A stretch of DNA of 64,000 bases from Pseudomonas fluorescens (GTDB lineage Bacteria; Pseudomonadota; Gammaproteobacteria; Pseudomonadales; Pseudomonadaceae). Below, one piece after another: positions 33,592 to 42,488 of the stretch. The notes below the pieces were generated by a model, which worked only from the letters and a program-made list of their open reading frames with translations, was not told where the DNA came from and searched no databases. The stretch is taken from contig NZ_CABVHY010000018.1 in the NCBI RefSeq assembly GCF_902497875.1, positions 62,001 through 126,000 on the forward strand, in the 5' to 3' direction. The position numbers and the translations under genes were made by a program. Every line of letters begins with the position of its first letter. The first letter of the stretch is position 1.

Positions 33592-34719
33592 ATGATGCGA
33601 CATCCACAAGTCTGGGTGGGCCTTGTGTTGTGGTCGATATTCAGCCAGGCGCAAGCCGCCTGGACGGTGAATATGGCGCCTGGGGCTACTGAGGTCAGCA
33701 ACAAAGTATTCGACCTGCACATGACCATTTTCTGGATCTGTGTGGCGATTGGCATCGTGGTTTTCGGTGCCATGTTCTGGTCGATGATCGTCCACCGTCG
33801 TTCTACCGGTCAGGTGGCTGCCAAATTTCATGAAAGTACGACGGTCGAAATTCTGTGGACCATCGTGCCTTTCCTGATTCTGGTGGCGATGGCCATCCCC
33901 GCAACCAAGACCCTCATCGAGATCTACGACAGCACGGAATCGGATGTGGACATCCAGGTCACCGGCTATCAGTGGAAGTGGCATTACAAATACCTGGGCC
34001 AGGACGTCGAGTTCTTCAGCAATATGGCCACGCCCGCCGAGCAAATCCATAACCAGGCCACCAAGGGTGAGCACTATCTATTGGAAGTCGACCAGCCGCT
34101 GGTGCTGCCGGTCGGTGCCAAGGTGCGCTTTCTGGTGACCGCCGCGGATGTGATTCACTCCTGGTGGGTTCCGGCCTTCGCGGTGAAGCGCGATGCGATT
34201 CCGGGGTTCGTCAACGAAGCCTGGACCCGGGTCGAGAAGCCTGGCCTCTATCGCGGTCAATGCACCGAGCTGTGCGGCAAGGACCACGGCTTCATGCCGA
34301 TCGTGGTCGAGGTCAAGTCCAAGGCCGATTACGACACCTGGCTGGCTGAACGCAAAGCCGAGGCCGGCAAACTCAAAGAGCTGACCTCCAAAGAGTGGAC
34401 CCTCGAAGAGCTGGTGGCCCGCGGCGACAAGGTCTACCACACCACCTGCGTGGCCTGTCACCAGGCCGAGGGCCAGGGCCTGCCGCCCATGTTCCCGGCG
34501 CTCAAGGGTTCGAAAATCGCCACCGGACCGAAGGAAGGTCACCTGAATATTGTCTTCCACGGCAAGCCAGGCACTTCCATGGCAGCCTTCGGCAAACAGC
34601 TTTCGGAAGTCGATATCGCCGCCGTTGTGACCTACGAGCGTAATGCCTGGGGCAACAACAAGGGCGACATGGTCACGCCCAAAGACGTGCTGGCTCTGAA
34701 ACAGGCGGAAAGCAAATGA
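33592..34719 (+). CDS. coxB: Cytochrome c oxidase subunit II with fused cytochrome c domain
   Basis: Subunit II of the aa3 oxidase accepts electrons from cytochrome c at the CuA site. The 375-aa precursor has a signal peptide (LVLWSIFSQAQA), two membrane helices (about 45-67 and 85-107), a cupredoxin domain with CuA ligands in DVIHSWWVPAFAVK and YRGQCTELCGKDHGFMPI, and a C-terminal cytochrome c domain with TTCVACHQAEGQG (caa3-type layout). It is first in the cox operon. Two adjacent ATG codons at 33592 and 33595 are both possible starts. Confidence 0.95.
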   Translation: MMRHPQVWVGLVLWSIFSQAQAAWTVNMAPGATEVSNKVFDLHMTIFWICVAIGIVVFGAMFWSMIVHRRSTGQVAAKFHESTTVEILWTIVPFLILVAMAIPATKTLIEIYDSTESDVDIQVTGYQWKWHYKYLGQDVEFFSNMATPAEQIHNQATKGEHYLLEVDQPLVLPVGAKVRFLVTAADVIHSWWVPAFAVKRDAIPGFVNEAWTRVEKPGLYRGQCTELCGKDHGFMPIVVEVKSKADYDTWLAERKAEAGKLKELTSKEWTLEELVARGDKVYHTTCVACHQAEGQGLPPMFPALKGSKIATGPKEGHLNIVFHGKPGTSMAAFGKQLSEVDIAAVVTYERNAWGNNKGDMVTPKDVLALKQAESK

Positions 34720-34801
34720 CCCGGTCTATTGCGTGTTCCCGGAACCGGTTGGGGTTCATTGCCCTTGACCGCAGCGTTCACCCGTTTGCAGGAGACAGGA
34801 C

Positions 34802-36415
34802 ATGAGTACTTTGACCGATGACCACGCTCATGTAGCCGATGACCACGCTCATGTCGACCATGAGCACGCCCACGGCCCGGCCAAAGGCTTGATGCGCTGG
34901 GTGCTGACCACCAACCACAAAGACATCGGGACCATGTACCTGTGGTTCAGTTTCGCGATGTTCCTGCTCGGTGGTTCGTTCGCCATGGTGATCCGCGCCG
35001 AGTTGTTCCAGCCGGGCCTGCAGATCGTCCAGCCGGAATTCTTCAACCAGATGACCACCATGCACGGGCTGATCATGGTCTTCGGTGCGGTGATGCCGGC
35101 GTTCGTCGGCCTTGCCAACTGGATGATCCCGTTGATGGTCGGTGCTCCGGACATGGCCCTGCCACGGATGAACAACTTCAGCTTCTGGCTGTTGCCGGCG
35201 GCGTTCCTGTTGTTGATCTCGACCCTGTTTTCACCGGGTGGCGGGCCGAACTTCGGCTGGACCTTCTACGCCCCGTTGTCGACCACCTACGCACCGGAAA
35301 GCGTGACCTTTTTCATCTTTGCCATTCACCTGATGGGTATCAGCTCGATCATGGGCGCGATCAACGTGATCGCCACCATCCTCAACCTGCGTGCGCCCGG
35401 CATGACCTTGATGAAAATGCCGCTGTTCGTCTGGACCTGGCTGATCACCGCGTTCCTGTTGATCGCGGTAATGCCGGTGCTGGCCGGTTGCGTGACCATG
35501 ATGCTGATGGACATCCACTTCGGCACCAGCTTCTTCAGTGCCGCCGGTGGTGGTGATCCGGTGCTGTTCCAGCATGTGTTCTGGTTCTTCGGTCACCCCG
35601 AGGTGTACATCATGATCCTGCCGGCCTTCGGTGCCGTCAGCGCGATCATCCCGGCCTTCTCGCGCAAACCGTTGTTTGGCTACACCTCGATGGTCTACGC
35701 CACGGCGAGTATTGCCTTCCTGTCGTTCATCGTCTGGGCGCACCACATGTTCGTGGTGGGCATTCCGTTGGTGGGCGAGCTGTTCTTCATGTACGCCACG
35801 CTGCTGATCGCGGTACCGACCGGGGTCAAGGTGTTCAACTGGGCCAGCACCATGTGGCAAGGCTCGTTGAGCTTCGAGACGCCGATGCTGTTCGCGGTGG
35901 CCTTCGTGATCCTGTTCACCATCGGTGGCTTTTCCGGGCTGATGCTGGCCATCGCCCCGGCGGACTTCCAGTACCACGACACCTACTTTGTGGTGGCGCA
36001 CTTCCACTATGTGCTGGTGCCGGGGGCGATCTTCGGGATCTTCGCCTCAGCCTATTACTGGCTGCCGAAGTGGACCGGGCACATGTACGACGAGACCCTG
36101 GGCAAGCTGCACTTCTGGCTGTCCTTCATCGGCATGAACATGGCCTTCTTCCCGATGCACTTTGTCGGGCTGGCGGGGATGCCGCGGCGTATCCCGGACT
36201 ACAACCTGCAGTTCGCCGACTTCAACATGGTCTCCTCGATCGGTGCCTTCATGTTCGGCGCCACGCAGATATTCTTCCTGTTCATCGTCATCAAGTGCAT
36301 CCGCGGCGGCGAACCCGCACCGGCCAAACCTTGGGATGGCGCTGAAGGTCTGGAGTGGAGCATTCCGTCGCCGGCTCCGTATCACACCTTCACCACGCCG
36401 CCGGAGGTGAAATGA
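34802..36415 (+). CDS. coxA: Cytochrome c oxidase subunit I
   Basis: CoxA is the catalytic, proton-pumping subunit with heme a and the heme a3-CuB centre. The 537-aa, 12-helix protein shows TMHGLIMVFGAVMP (heme a ligand), WFFGHPEVYIMILP (CuB His and the cross-linked Tyr), VWAHHMFVVG (CuB His pair) and HDTYFVVAHFHYVL (heme a3 and heme a ligands). The N-terminus carries an extra histidine-rich stretch, DDHAHVADDHAHVDHEHAHG, made by a short DNA tandem repeat. A CAGGAGACAGG site precedes the ATG. Confidence 0.97.
   Translation: MSTLTDDHAHVADDHAHVDHEHAHGPAKGLMRWVLTTNHKDIGTMYLWFSFAMFLLGGSFAMVIRAELFQPGLQIVQPEFFNQMTTMHGLIMVFGAVMPAFVGLANWMIPLMVGAPDMALPRMNNFSFWLLPAAFLLLISTLFSPGGGPNFGWTFYAPLSTTYAPESVTFFIFAIHLMGISSIMGAINVIATILNLRAPGMTLMKMPLFVWTWLITAFLLIAVMPVLAGCVTMMLMDIHFGTSFFSAAGGGDPVLFQHVFWFFGHPEVYIMILPAFGAVSAIIPAFSRKPLFGYTSMVYATASIAFLSFIVWAHHMFVVGIPLVGELFFMYATLLIAVPTGVKVFNWASTMWQGSLSFETPMLFAVAFVILFTIGGFSGLMLAIAPADFQYHDTYFVVAHFHYVLVPGAIFGIFASAYYWLPKWTGHMYDETLGKLHFWLSFIGMNMAFFPMHFVGLAGMPRRIPDYNLQFADFNMVSSIGAFMFGATQIFFLFIVIKCIRGGEPAPAKPWDGAEGLEWSIPSPAPYHTFTTPPEVK
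34815..34854 (+). repeat. 21-base tandem repeat encoding DDHAHV in coxA
   Basis: The 19 bases CCGATGACCACGCTCATGT occur at 34815-34833 and again at 34836-34854, a 21-base period that adds seven residues without changing frame. Confidence 0.85.
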
Positions 36416-36436
36416 ACCGCTTGCCGGGAGTCGATC

Positions 36437-36979
36437 ATGGCTGAATCCGTACCCACCAAGCGCCTGGTCACCCGCCTGCTGATTCTGGTGGCGGCGATGT
36501 TCGCCTTCGGTTTTGCCCTGGTGCCGATCTACGACGTGATGTGCAAGGCGTTCGGCATCAACGGCAAGACTTCCGGGCAGTACGAAGGGACACAGGCGAT
36601 AGACTCGTCGCGCCAGGTACGCGTGCAGTTTCTCTCCACCAACTCCAGCGACATGGTCTGGGATTTCTACTCCAAGTCCGACGAGATCCTGGTGTACCCC
36701 GGGGCGGTCAACGAGATGCTGTTCGTGGCCTACAACCCGACCGATCACCCCATGACCGCCCAGGCGATTCCGAGTATTTCTCCGGGCGAGGCGGCGATGT
36801 ACTTCCACAAGACCGAGTGCTTCTGCTTTACCCAGCAAGTTTTGCAGCCGGGGCAGCGGATCGAGATGCCGGTGCGTTTCATCGTTGACCGCGACATGCC
36901 CAAGGATGTGAAACACCTGACGCTGGCTTACACGCTGTTCGATATCACCGCTCGCCATCCACCTGTGGTTACTAACTGA
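36437..36979 (+). CDS. ctaG: Cytochrome c oxidase assembly protein CtaG (Cox11)
   Basis: CtaG delivers copper to the CuB site of subunit I. The 180-aa protein has one N-terminal membrane helix (LLILVAAMFAFGFALVPIYD), the conserved cysteine in VMCKAFGINGKT, and the periplasmic copper-binding loop KTECFCFTQQVLQPGQ with the CxCF pattern. It lies 21 bases after coxA and 46 before coxC, in the usual order. A GGGAGTCGATC sequence precedes the ATG. Confidence 0.94.
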   Translation: MAESVPTKRLVTRLLILVAAMFAFGFALVPIYDVMCKAFGINGKTSGQYEGTQAIDSSRQVRVQFLSTNSSDMVWDFYSKSDEILVYPGAVNEMLFVAYNPTDHPMTAQAIPSISPGEAAMYFHKTECFCFTQQVLQPGQRIEMPVRFIVDRDMPKDVKHLTLAYTLFDITARHPPVVTN

Positions 36980-37025
36980 TCCAGGTAGCCAGGCGTTGAA
37001 GCGTGCCCGATAAGGAGAACAATAA

Positions 37026-37913
37026 ATGGCAACTCACGAGCACTACTACGTTCCCGCCCAGAGCAAATGGCCGATCATTGCCACCTTCGGCATGCTGATC
37101 ACCATGTATGGTCTGGGCACCTGGTTCAATGACCTCAAGGCCGCACGACCGGAATCCCACGGGCCGCTGATCTTCTTCATCGGCAGCCTGCTGCTGGCCT
37201 ACATGCTGTTCGGCTGGTTCGGCACGGTGATCAAGGAGAGCCGCTCCGGTTTGTACAGTGCGCAGATGGATCGCTCATTTCGCTGGGGGATGAGCTGGTT
37301 CATCTTCTCCGAAGTGATGTTCTTCATCGCGTTCTTCGGTGCGCTGTTCTACGTGCGCAACATCTCCGGACCGGCGTTGGGTGGTGAGGGGGCCAAAGGT
37401 GTCGCGCACATGCTCTGGCCGAACTTCGAGTTCATCTGGCCACTGCTGAACAACCCCGACCCGAAACTCTTTCCGGCACCCAAGGACATCATCAGCCCGT
37501 GGGGGTTGCCGTTGCTCAACACGGTGTTGCTGGTGAGCTCCAGCGTGACCTTGACCATCGCCCACCATGCCTTGAAAAAAGGTCATCGTGGCGCGCTGAA
37601 AATCTGGCTGGCGATCACGGTGTTGCTGGGCTGCGGGTTCCTTGGCTTTCAGGCTGAAGAATATATCCACGCCTATCACGAGCTGGGTCTGACGCTGGGC
37701 TCGGGTGTCTACGGTGCGACTTTCTTCATGCTCACCGGCTTTCACGGCGCCCACGTAACCATCGGCACCATCATCCTGTTCGTGATGATGATGCGGATCC
37801 TGCGCGGGCACTTTAATGCCGAGCATCACTTCGGCTTCGAAGCGGCCGCTTGGTATTGGCACTTCGTCGATGTGGTGTGGATCGGTTTGTTTGTCTTTGT
37901 GTACGTGCTCTGA
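37026..37913 (+). CDS. coxC: Cytochrome c oxidase subunit III
   Basis: The 295-aa, seven-helix protein has SKWPIIATFGMLITMYGLG, RWGMSWFIFSEVMFFIAFF, EEYIHAYHELGLTLGSGVYG, MLTGFHGAHVTIGTI and AAWYWHFVDVVWIGLFVFVY, all diagnostic of subunit III. It stabilises the catalytic core and proton uptake. An AAGGAGAACAATAA site precedes the ATG. A short gene on the opposite strand follows its stop. Confidence 0.96.
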   Translation: MATHEHYYVPAQSKWPIIATFGMLITMYGLGTWFNDLKAARPESHGPLIFFIGSLLLAYMLFGWFGTVIKESRSGLYSAQMDRSFRWGMSWFIFSEVMFFIAFFGALFYVRNISGPALGGEGAKGVAHMLWPNFEFIWPLLNNPDPKLFPAPKDIISPWGLPLLNTVLLVSSSVTLTIAHHALKKGHRGALKIWLAITVLLGCGFLGFQAEEYIHAYHELGLTLGSGVYGATFFMLTGFHGAHVTIGTIILFVMMMRILRGHFNAEHHFGFEAAAWYWHFVDVVWIGLFVFVYVL

Positions 37914-37921
37914 CGTTCCGC

Positions 37922-38125
37922 TTACCAGGGCGCGTGGGACACCAGCTGGCCGCTGAAGAAACCCCAGGCAATCAAGCCGACGGTGACGGCGGCCAGGCTG
38001 ACGCGAACAGTCAGGGCGATGAACAGTCGGTTCGAACGGCTTTCGTCCTTGACCAGAAAGAACAGGCCGCTGAACAGGCTGATGACCGTGGCTATCAGCA
38101 TCAGGACGATTGCGGCTTTAAGCAT
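37922..38125 (-). CDS. Twin-helix membrane protein, DUF2909
   Basis: A 67-aa protein with two membrane helices (IVLMLIATVISLFSGLFFLV and VSLAAVTVGLIAWGFF) linked by KDESRSNRLF. This matches the DUF2909 family, widely found inside cox clusters. It is read opposite to the cox genes around it. Function is unknown; position suggests a link with oxidase assembly. Confidence 0.83.
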   Translation of the reverse strand: MLKAAIVLMLIATVISLFSGLFFLVKDESRSNRLFIALTVRVSLAAVTVGLIAWGFFSGQLVSHAPW

Positions 38126-38195
38126 GGTGATACTCCGGGGGGAACGCGATGCGAGTCAGTATAGCTAGTCGAATTCCTGAATCTGCGGCGAGGCC

Positions 38196-38933
38196 ATGAA
38201 AGGTTTTCGTCCGGGCGTGGTACCGACCCTTGTGGTTCTGGTGCTGTTGCCCTTGATGATCTTCCTCGGCTTCTGGCAACTGGACCGGGGCGAGCAGAAA
38301 CGCCTGCTGCTCGAGAGCTATGCCGAGCGTCGGGCGGCGCAACCGGTTGCCCTCGCGCAATTGCCGGATGAGGCCCCGGCATTCCGGCGAGTGCGCCTGC
38401 ACGGGCAGTTCGACGCCGAGCACAGCTTCCTGCTGGATAACCGCATCCGCGACGGCAAGGTCGGGGTCGAGCTGTTGCAAGGGTTTTTCGACCAGCCCAG
38501 TGGTCTGTGGTTGTTGCTCAATCGCGGTTGGCTGCCTTGGCCGGATCGGCGCACCCCACCGGTGTTCACCACCCCCACGCAAACGCTGGACCTCAATGCC
38601 TGGGTCTATGTCGCCCCGGGCGCAACCTTCCAGCTGCATGCCGACCCGGTGGGCGCGAACTGGCCGCGGCTGGTGACGGCAGTGGCTCCGGCCAGCCTTT
38701 GGGCCGAGTTGGGGCGCAACGGTTTTGCCTTTGAGCTGCGCGCAGAAAGCGGCCCTGCCACCTACCAGGCCGATTGGCCAGTAGTGGCCATGGGGCCGGA
38801 AAAACATCTCGGATATGCCGTGCAGTGGTTCGCCATGGCGGTGGCACTGTTCGGCCTTTATCTCTATCTCGGTTGGCACAACGCAAGGGAGAAACACCAT
38901 GGGAGCGGCCATGAATCCACCCAACATGTCTGA
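38196..38933 (+). CDS. SURF1-family oxidase biogenesis protein
   Basis: A 245-aa protein with a membrane helix at each end (VVPTLVVLVLLPLMIFLGFW and AVQWFAMAVALFGLYLYLGW) and a periplasmic domain between. FWQLDRGEQKR, LLDNRIRDGKVGVELL and LLLNRGWLPWP are the SURF1 signature motifs. SURF1 assists heme a insertion into subunit I. Its end overlaps the start of the next gene by about 35 bases, suggesting coupled translation. Confidence 0.92.
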   Translation: MKGFRPGVVPTLVVLVLLPLMIFLGFWQLDRGEQKRLLLESYAERRAAQPVALAQLPDEAPAFRRVRLHGQFDAEHSFLLDNRIRDGKVGVELLQGFFDQPSGLWLLLNRGWLPWPDRRTPPVFTTPTQTLDLNAWVYVAPGATFQLHADPVGANWPRLVTAVAPASLWAELGRNGFAFELRAESGPATYQADWPVVAMGPEKHLGYAVQWFAMAVALFGLYLYLGWHNAREKHHGSGHESTQHV

Positions 38934-39507
38934 GACGCGCAAGTCGCCGAGTCGTCGGCGCGGGCGCTTGCAGTTGATCCTGATTCTGCTGATGGTCATC
39001 GGTCCGATGATCCTCGCCACCGGCATGTACAAATGGCAGTTCTGGGTACCGGAAAATCGCAGCTATCACGGCGAATTGATCGGCAACGGCCAGACTCGCG
39101 CCGACCTTGGCGTGCAGGCTGACGAAAGCCGCTGGCAGGTCCTGGTCAGCGCACCGCAGGAGTGTTCCGTGGACTGCCAGCAGTTGGTTTATCTGGCGCG
39201 ACAGATCCAGATCGGTCTGGGGCGCGACGCGTCCCGCGCCAGTCATGCACTGGCTGTCGCCCAGCCGCTGAGTGCCGATTACGACGCTAAACTGAAACTC
39301 GAGTACCCGCAGCTGCAGCGCTACTCACTTGATCTGCCGACCTTTACTAAAGGTGCCGTGGGCAAGACCGCCCAAGGCCAAGGTGCGGCGCAGCTATGGA
39401 TCATTGATCCTCACGGCAACCTGGTGTTGCGCTATGACGCCAAGGTCAAGGGTAAGGATCTGCTCAACGACCTGCGCCATCTGCTGAAACTGTCGAACAT
39501 CGGATAA
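38899..39507 (+). CDS. Membrane-anchored protein of the cox assembly cluster (PA0111-like)
   Basis: A 202-aa protein with a basic N-terminus (RKSPSRRRGR), one membrane helix (LILILLMVIGPMILATGMY) and a periplasmic domain containing SAPQECSVDCQQLVYLARQ and QLWIIDPHGNLVLRYD. The cysteine pair and the last motif recall thioredoxin/SCO-type folds, though spacing differs from CxxxC. The ATG at 38899 follows GGGAGAA; a second ATG at 38911 is also possible. Between SURF1 and ctaA it likely helps oxidase assembly, an inference from position. Confidence 0.75.
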   Translation: MGAAMNPPNMSETRKSPSRRRGRLQLILILLMVIGPMILATGMYKWQFWVPENRSYHGELIGNGQTRADLGVQADESRWQVLVSAPQECSVDCQQLVYLARQIQIGLGRDASRASHALAVAQPLSADYDAKLKLEYPQLQRYSLDLPTFTKGAVGKTAQGQGAAQLWIIDPHGNLVLRYDAKVKGKDLLNDLRHLLKLSNIG

Positions 39508-39517
39508 GGGCATCGTC

Positions 39518-40597
39518 ATGGCCAAACCTGGATTTCGCCTCGCGTTGTTTGCCACTTTGCTGGCACTGGTAGTGGTGTTACTCGGCGCCTATACCCGGCT
39601 GACCCATGCCGGGCTGGGCTGCCCGGACTGGCCGGGCTGCTACGGTTTTATCAGTGTGCCGAAAAGCGAAGCCCAGCTGGCCCATGCCGAACTGCACTTT
39701 CCCGATGCGCCGGTAGAGGCCCACAAGGGCTGGAACGAGATGGTCCACCGCTACTTCGCCGGGGCCCTGGGGTTGCTGATTGTGTTGCTGGCCGCACGGG
39801 CCTGGACCCATCGTCATCATCCGGGGCATCCATTGAAGCTACCGCTGTTTTTGCTGGCGGTGGTGTGCGCTCAAGCGGCGTTCGGCATGTGGACGGTGAC
39901 CCTCAAGCTCTGGCCACAAGTGGTCACCGGGCATTTGCTCGGCGGTTTTGCCACCTTGAGCCTGTTGTTTTTGCTGACGCTGCGCCTGTCCGGGGTATTG
40001 CCGGCGCTGACCGTACCGCGGCGCCTGCAGTACTGGGCGACTGCGGGGTTATTGCTGGTGATCGGACAAATCGCCCTCGGTGGCTGGGTCAGCTCCAACT
40101 ATGCGGCAGTGGCCTGTATCGACTTTCCTACCTGTCATGGGCAGTGGCTGCCGGCCGCCGACTTCGCCAATGGCTTTCACTTGACCCAGCACATCGGGCC
40201 CAATTACCTCGGTGGCCAGCTGGACAGCGATGCCCGCACCGCGATTCACCTGACCCATCGCATTGGCGCGCTGGTGGTCACCCTGGTGCTGCTGGGGCTG
40301 GCGTGGCAATTGCGGGCAGTGGGAATGAGCCGCCTTGCCGGTCTGGTGCTGGTGGCGCTGGCCGTACAGATCAGCCTGGGAGTGAGCAATGTGGTGTTTC
40401 ATCTGCCGCTGCCGGTTGCGGTCGCCCATAACGCTGGCGGAGCAGCGTTGCTGCTGACGCTGGTACTGGTCAATTATCACGCGCGAACCAGCCTGGTTCG
40501 GGTCAAGCATCAGGTCCCTGTACGTTGGCGGCTCACCCGGCGCAAACAATCAGGCGGCCCCATAACAATAAAAGGAGAGATGCCATGGCGACTCTGA
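39518..40597 (+). CDS. ctaA: Heme A synthase (COX15/CtaA)
   Basis: CtaA oxidises the C8 methyl of heme O to make heme A for the aa3 oxidase. The 359-aa, eight-helix protein has GAYTRLTHAGLGCPDWPGCYG, with the twin-cysteine loop, NEMVHRYFAGALGLLIV (conserved heme His) and IHLTHRIGALVVTLVLLGLA (second heme His). A second cysteine loop, VACIDFPTCHGQW, lies in the C-terminal half. It overlaps cyoE by 13 bases. Confidence 0.94.
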   Translation: MAKPGFRLALFATLLALVVVLLGAYTRLTHAGLGCPDWPGCYGFISVPKSEAQLAHAELHFPDAPVEAHKGWNEMVHRYFAGALGLLIVLLAARAWTHRHHPGHPLKLPLFLLAVVCAQAAFGMWTVTLKLWPQVVTGHLLGGFATLSLLFLLTLRLSGVLPALTVPRRLQYWATAGLLLVIGQIALGGWVSSNYAAVACIDFPTCHGQWLPAADFANGFHLTQHIGPNYLGGQLDSDARTAIHLTHRIGALVVTLVLLGLAWQLRAVGMSRLAGLVLVALAVQISLGVSNVVFHLPLPVAVAHNAGGAALLLTLVLVNYHARTSLVRVKHQVPVRWRLTRRKQSGGPITIKGEMPWRL

Positions 40598-41484
40598 TCG
40601 GCGAACGTCACAGTCAGGCAATCTGGCGTGACTATCTGGAGCTGACCAAACCCAAGGTGGTGGTGCTGATGTTGATCACTTCCTTGGTCGGGATGTTTCT
40701 CGCTACGCGAGCCGGGGTGCCGTGGACGGTGCTGGTGTTCGGCAATCTGGGGATCGCGATGTGCGCGGGGGGCGCGGCGGCGGTCAATCATGTGGTGGAC
40801 CGGCGGATCGATGCGGTGATGGCCCGGACCCATAAAAGGCCACTGGCCGAAGGGCGGGTTTCGCCAGCCGCGGCGTTGACCTTCGCTTTTGCGTTGGCGC
40901 TGGCTGGCCAGGCCGTGCTGCTGGTCTTCACTAACCCAATGACCGCCTGGCTGACCCTGGCCTCGCTGCTCGGCTACGCGGTGATCTATACCGGCTTCCT
41001 CAAGCGCGCCACGCCACAGAATATTGTCATCGGCGGGCTGGCCGGCGCCGCTCCACCGTTGCTCGGCTGGGTCGCCGTCACCGGGCATGTCAGTGCCGAG
41101 CCGCTGCTGCTGGTACTGATCATTTTCGCCTGGACCCCGCCGCACTTCTGGGCGCTGGCGATTCATCGCAAGGAGGAATACGCCAAGGCGGATATCCCGA
41201 TGTTGCCGGTGACCCATGGCGAGCACTACACAAAAGTCCACATCGTGCTCTACACCTTCGTCCTGCTCGCGGTCAGCCTGCTGCCTTTTGTCATCCACAT
41301 GAGCGGCATGCTTTACCTGATTTGTGCGCTGGGCCTTGGCGCGAGGTTCCTGCAATGGGCCTTCGTGCTGTACCGTGGCACTCGGCCGCACGCGGCGATC
41401 AACACCTTCAAGTACTCTATTTACTACTTGTTCCTGCTGTTTATCGCGCTGCTCGTAGACCACTACCTATTGTTGAGCCTATGA
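40585..41484 (+). CDS. cyoE: Protoheme IX farnesyltransferase (heme O synthase)
   Basis: CyoE adds a farnesyl chain to heme B, giving heme O, the substrate of CtaA. The 299-aa UbiA-type membrane enzyme has the Asp-rich motif NHVVDRRIDAVMARTHKRPL and the second loop YTGFLKRATPQNIVIGGLAGA, with WTPPHFWALAIHRKEEYAKA near the C-terminal third. The ATG at 40585 has AAAGGAGAGATG before it and fits the family length; an earlier ATG at 40525 lies inside ctaA. The stop overlaps the next start (ATGA). Confidence 0.95.
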   Translation: MATLIGERHSQAIWRDYLELTKPKVVVLMLITSLVGMFLATRAGVPWTVLVFGNLGIAMCAGGAAAVNHVVDRRIDAVMARTHKRPLAEGRVSPAAALTFAFALALAGQAVLLVFTNPMTAWLTLASLLGYAVIYTGFLKRATPQNIVIGGLAGAAPPLLGWVAVTGHVSAEPLLLVLIIFAWTPPHFWALAIHRKEEYAKADIPMLPVTHGEHYTKVHIVLYTFVLLAVSLLPFVIHMSGMLYLICALGLGARFLQWAFVLYRGTRPHAAINTFKYSIYYLFLLFIALLVDHYLLLSL

Positions 41485-42116
41485 CTCGAACTCAGAAAAC
41501 CGTCTTTATTCTCGTGGCCCTGGTGGCTTTGATCCTGGGACTTACCGTCAACAAAGTGCTCAATGGCAGAGGTCAGGGCGACCCGACCGCGCTGATCGAT
41601 GCCGGGATCATCCTGCTGCCGCAAAGTCGTCAGTTGCCGGATCTGCAGATGGTTGACCAGGATGGCCAGGCCGTGACGGTCAACGAGCTGAAAGACAAAT
41701 GGAGCCTGCTGTTCTTCGGCTACACCTTCTGCCCGGACATCTGCCCGACCACCCTCGCCCAGTTACGGCAGATCAAGAGCGAGTTGCCCAAGGAGGCGGT
41801 CGACAAGCTGCAGATTATCCTGGTCAGCGTCGACCCGGCCCGTGACAATCCCAAGCAACTCAAGCAGTACCTGGGCTACTTCGACCCGGACTTCAAAGGC
41901 CTGACCGGCGCTACGGTAGAGGACGTGCAGAAACTCGCCAATGCCGTGAGCATTCCGTTCATTCCGGCGGATACCAGCAAGCCCAACTACACCGTCGACC
42001 ACAGCGGCAACCTGGCCGTGATCGGCCCGGACGGCACCCAGCGTGGTTTCATTCGAGCGCCGTTGAACAACCAGAAACTGGTGGTTCAGTTGCCGGCGAT
42101 GTTGCAGCGTAAGTAG
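41481..42116 (+). CDS. SCO1/SenC copper chaperone
   Basis: A 211-aa protein with one N-terminal membrane helix (TVFILVALVALILGLTVNKV) and a thioredoxin-fold domain. The copper-binding motif is FFGYTFCPDICPTTLAQL (CxxxC) and the third ligand His is in NYTVDHSGNLAVI. SCO proteins mature the CuA site of subunit II. ATG at 41481 overlaps the cyoE stop. The last 96 bases before the stop (42017-42112) recur 2476 bases downstream with one mismatch, and the two copies use different stop codons (TAG here, TAA there). Confidence 0.92.
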   Translation: MTRTQKTVFILVALVALILGLTVNKVLNGRGQGDPTALIDAGIILLPQSRQLPDLQMVDQDGQAVTVNELKDKWSLLFFGYTFCPDICPTTLAQLRQIKSELPKEAVDKLQIILVSVDPARDNPKQLKQYLGYFDPDFKGLTGATVEDVQKLANAVSIPFIPADTSKPNYTVDHSGNLAVIGPDGTQRGFIRAPLNNQKLVVQLPAMLQRK

Positions 42117-42488
42117 GAAACTCTTCAGGCGGACGCCGCCCTTTGGCCTACAGCCAACCTGTGGGAGCGGGCTTGCCCGCGAAGACGTCATCTCAGGCAA
42201 CACATATGTTGTGCCGACTGACGCTTTCGCGGGCAAGCGCGCTCCCACAAGGTTGTGCGTTTTGATCGTTCCCACGCTCTGCGGGGAAACGTTCAAATCG
42301 GCTTGCCGCCGGTAACTGCGGGCCATTTCACCCTGAACCGCGACATTGGCTCACTTGAATCGTAGCGTATTCATCAATTCCGAGTTTTTTATAGGGCATC
42401 GCCGTGCCTTGCCGAATGGGCCAGGTGTTGCACTCGGTTTTTGCGGCAGCCCCGTTATATTGTGAGAGGTTTTGCACTGCTGTGCTCA
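42117..42488. other. Intergenic region between sco and the RHS gene
   Basis: These 372 bases hold the REP pair at 42161-42248 and then AT-rich sequence without a believable gene on either strand. I looked here on the minus strand for an immunity gene downstream of the RHS gene and saw none. ATTCCGAGTTTTTTATAGG near 42380 has a T run but no clear stem before it. Confidence 0.5.
42161..42248. repeat. REP pair, GTGGGAGCGGGCTTGCCCGCG type
   Basis: GTGGGAGCGGGCTTGCCCGC begins at 42161 and a near-inverted copy TTCGCGGGCAAGCGCGCTCC begins at 42226, with 40-odd bases between. The same core forms a perfect hairpin at 49730-49795. Confidence 0.8.
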
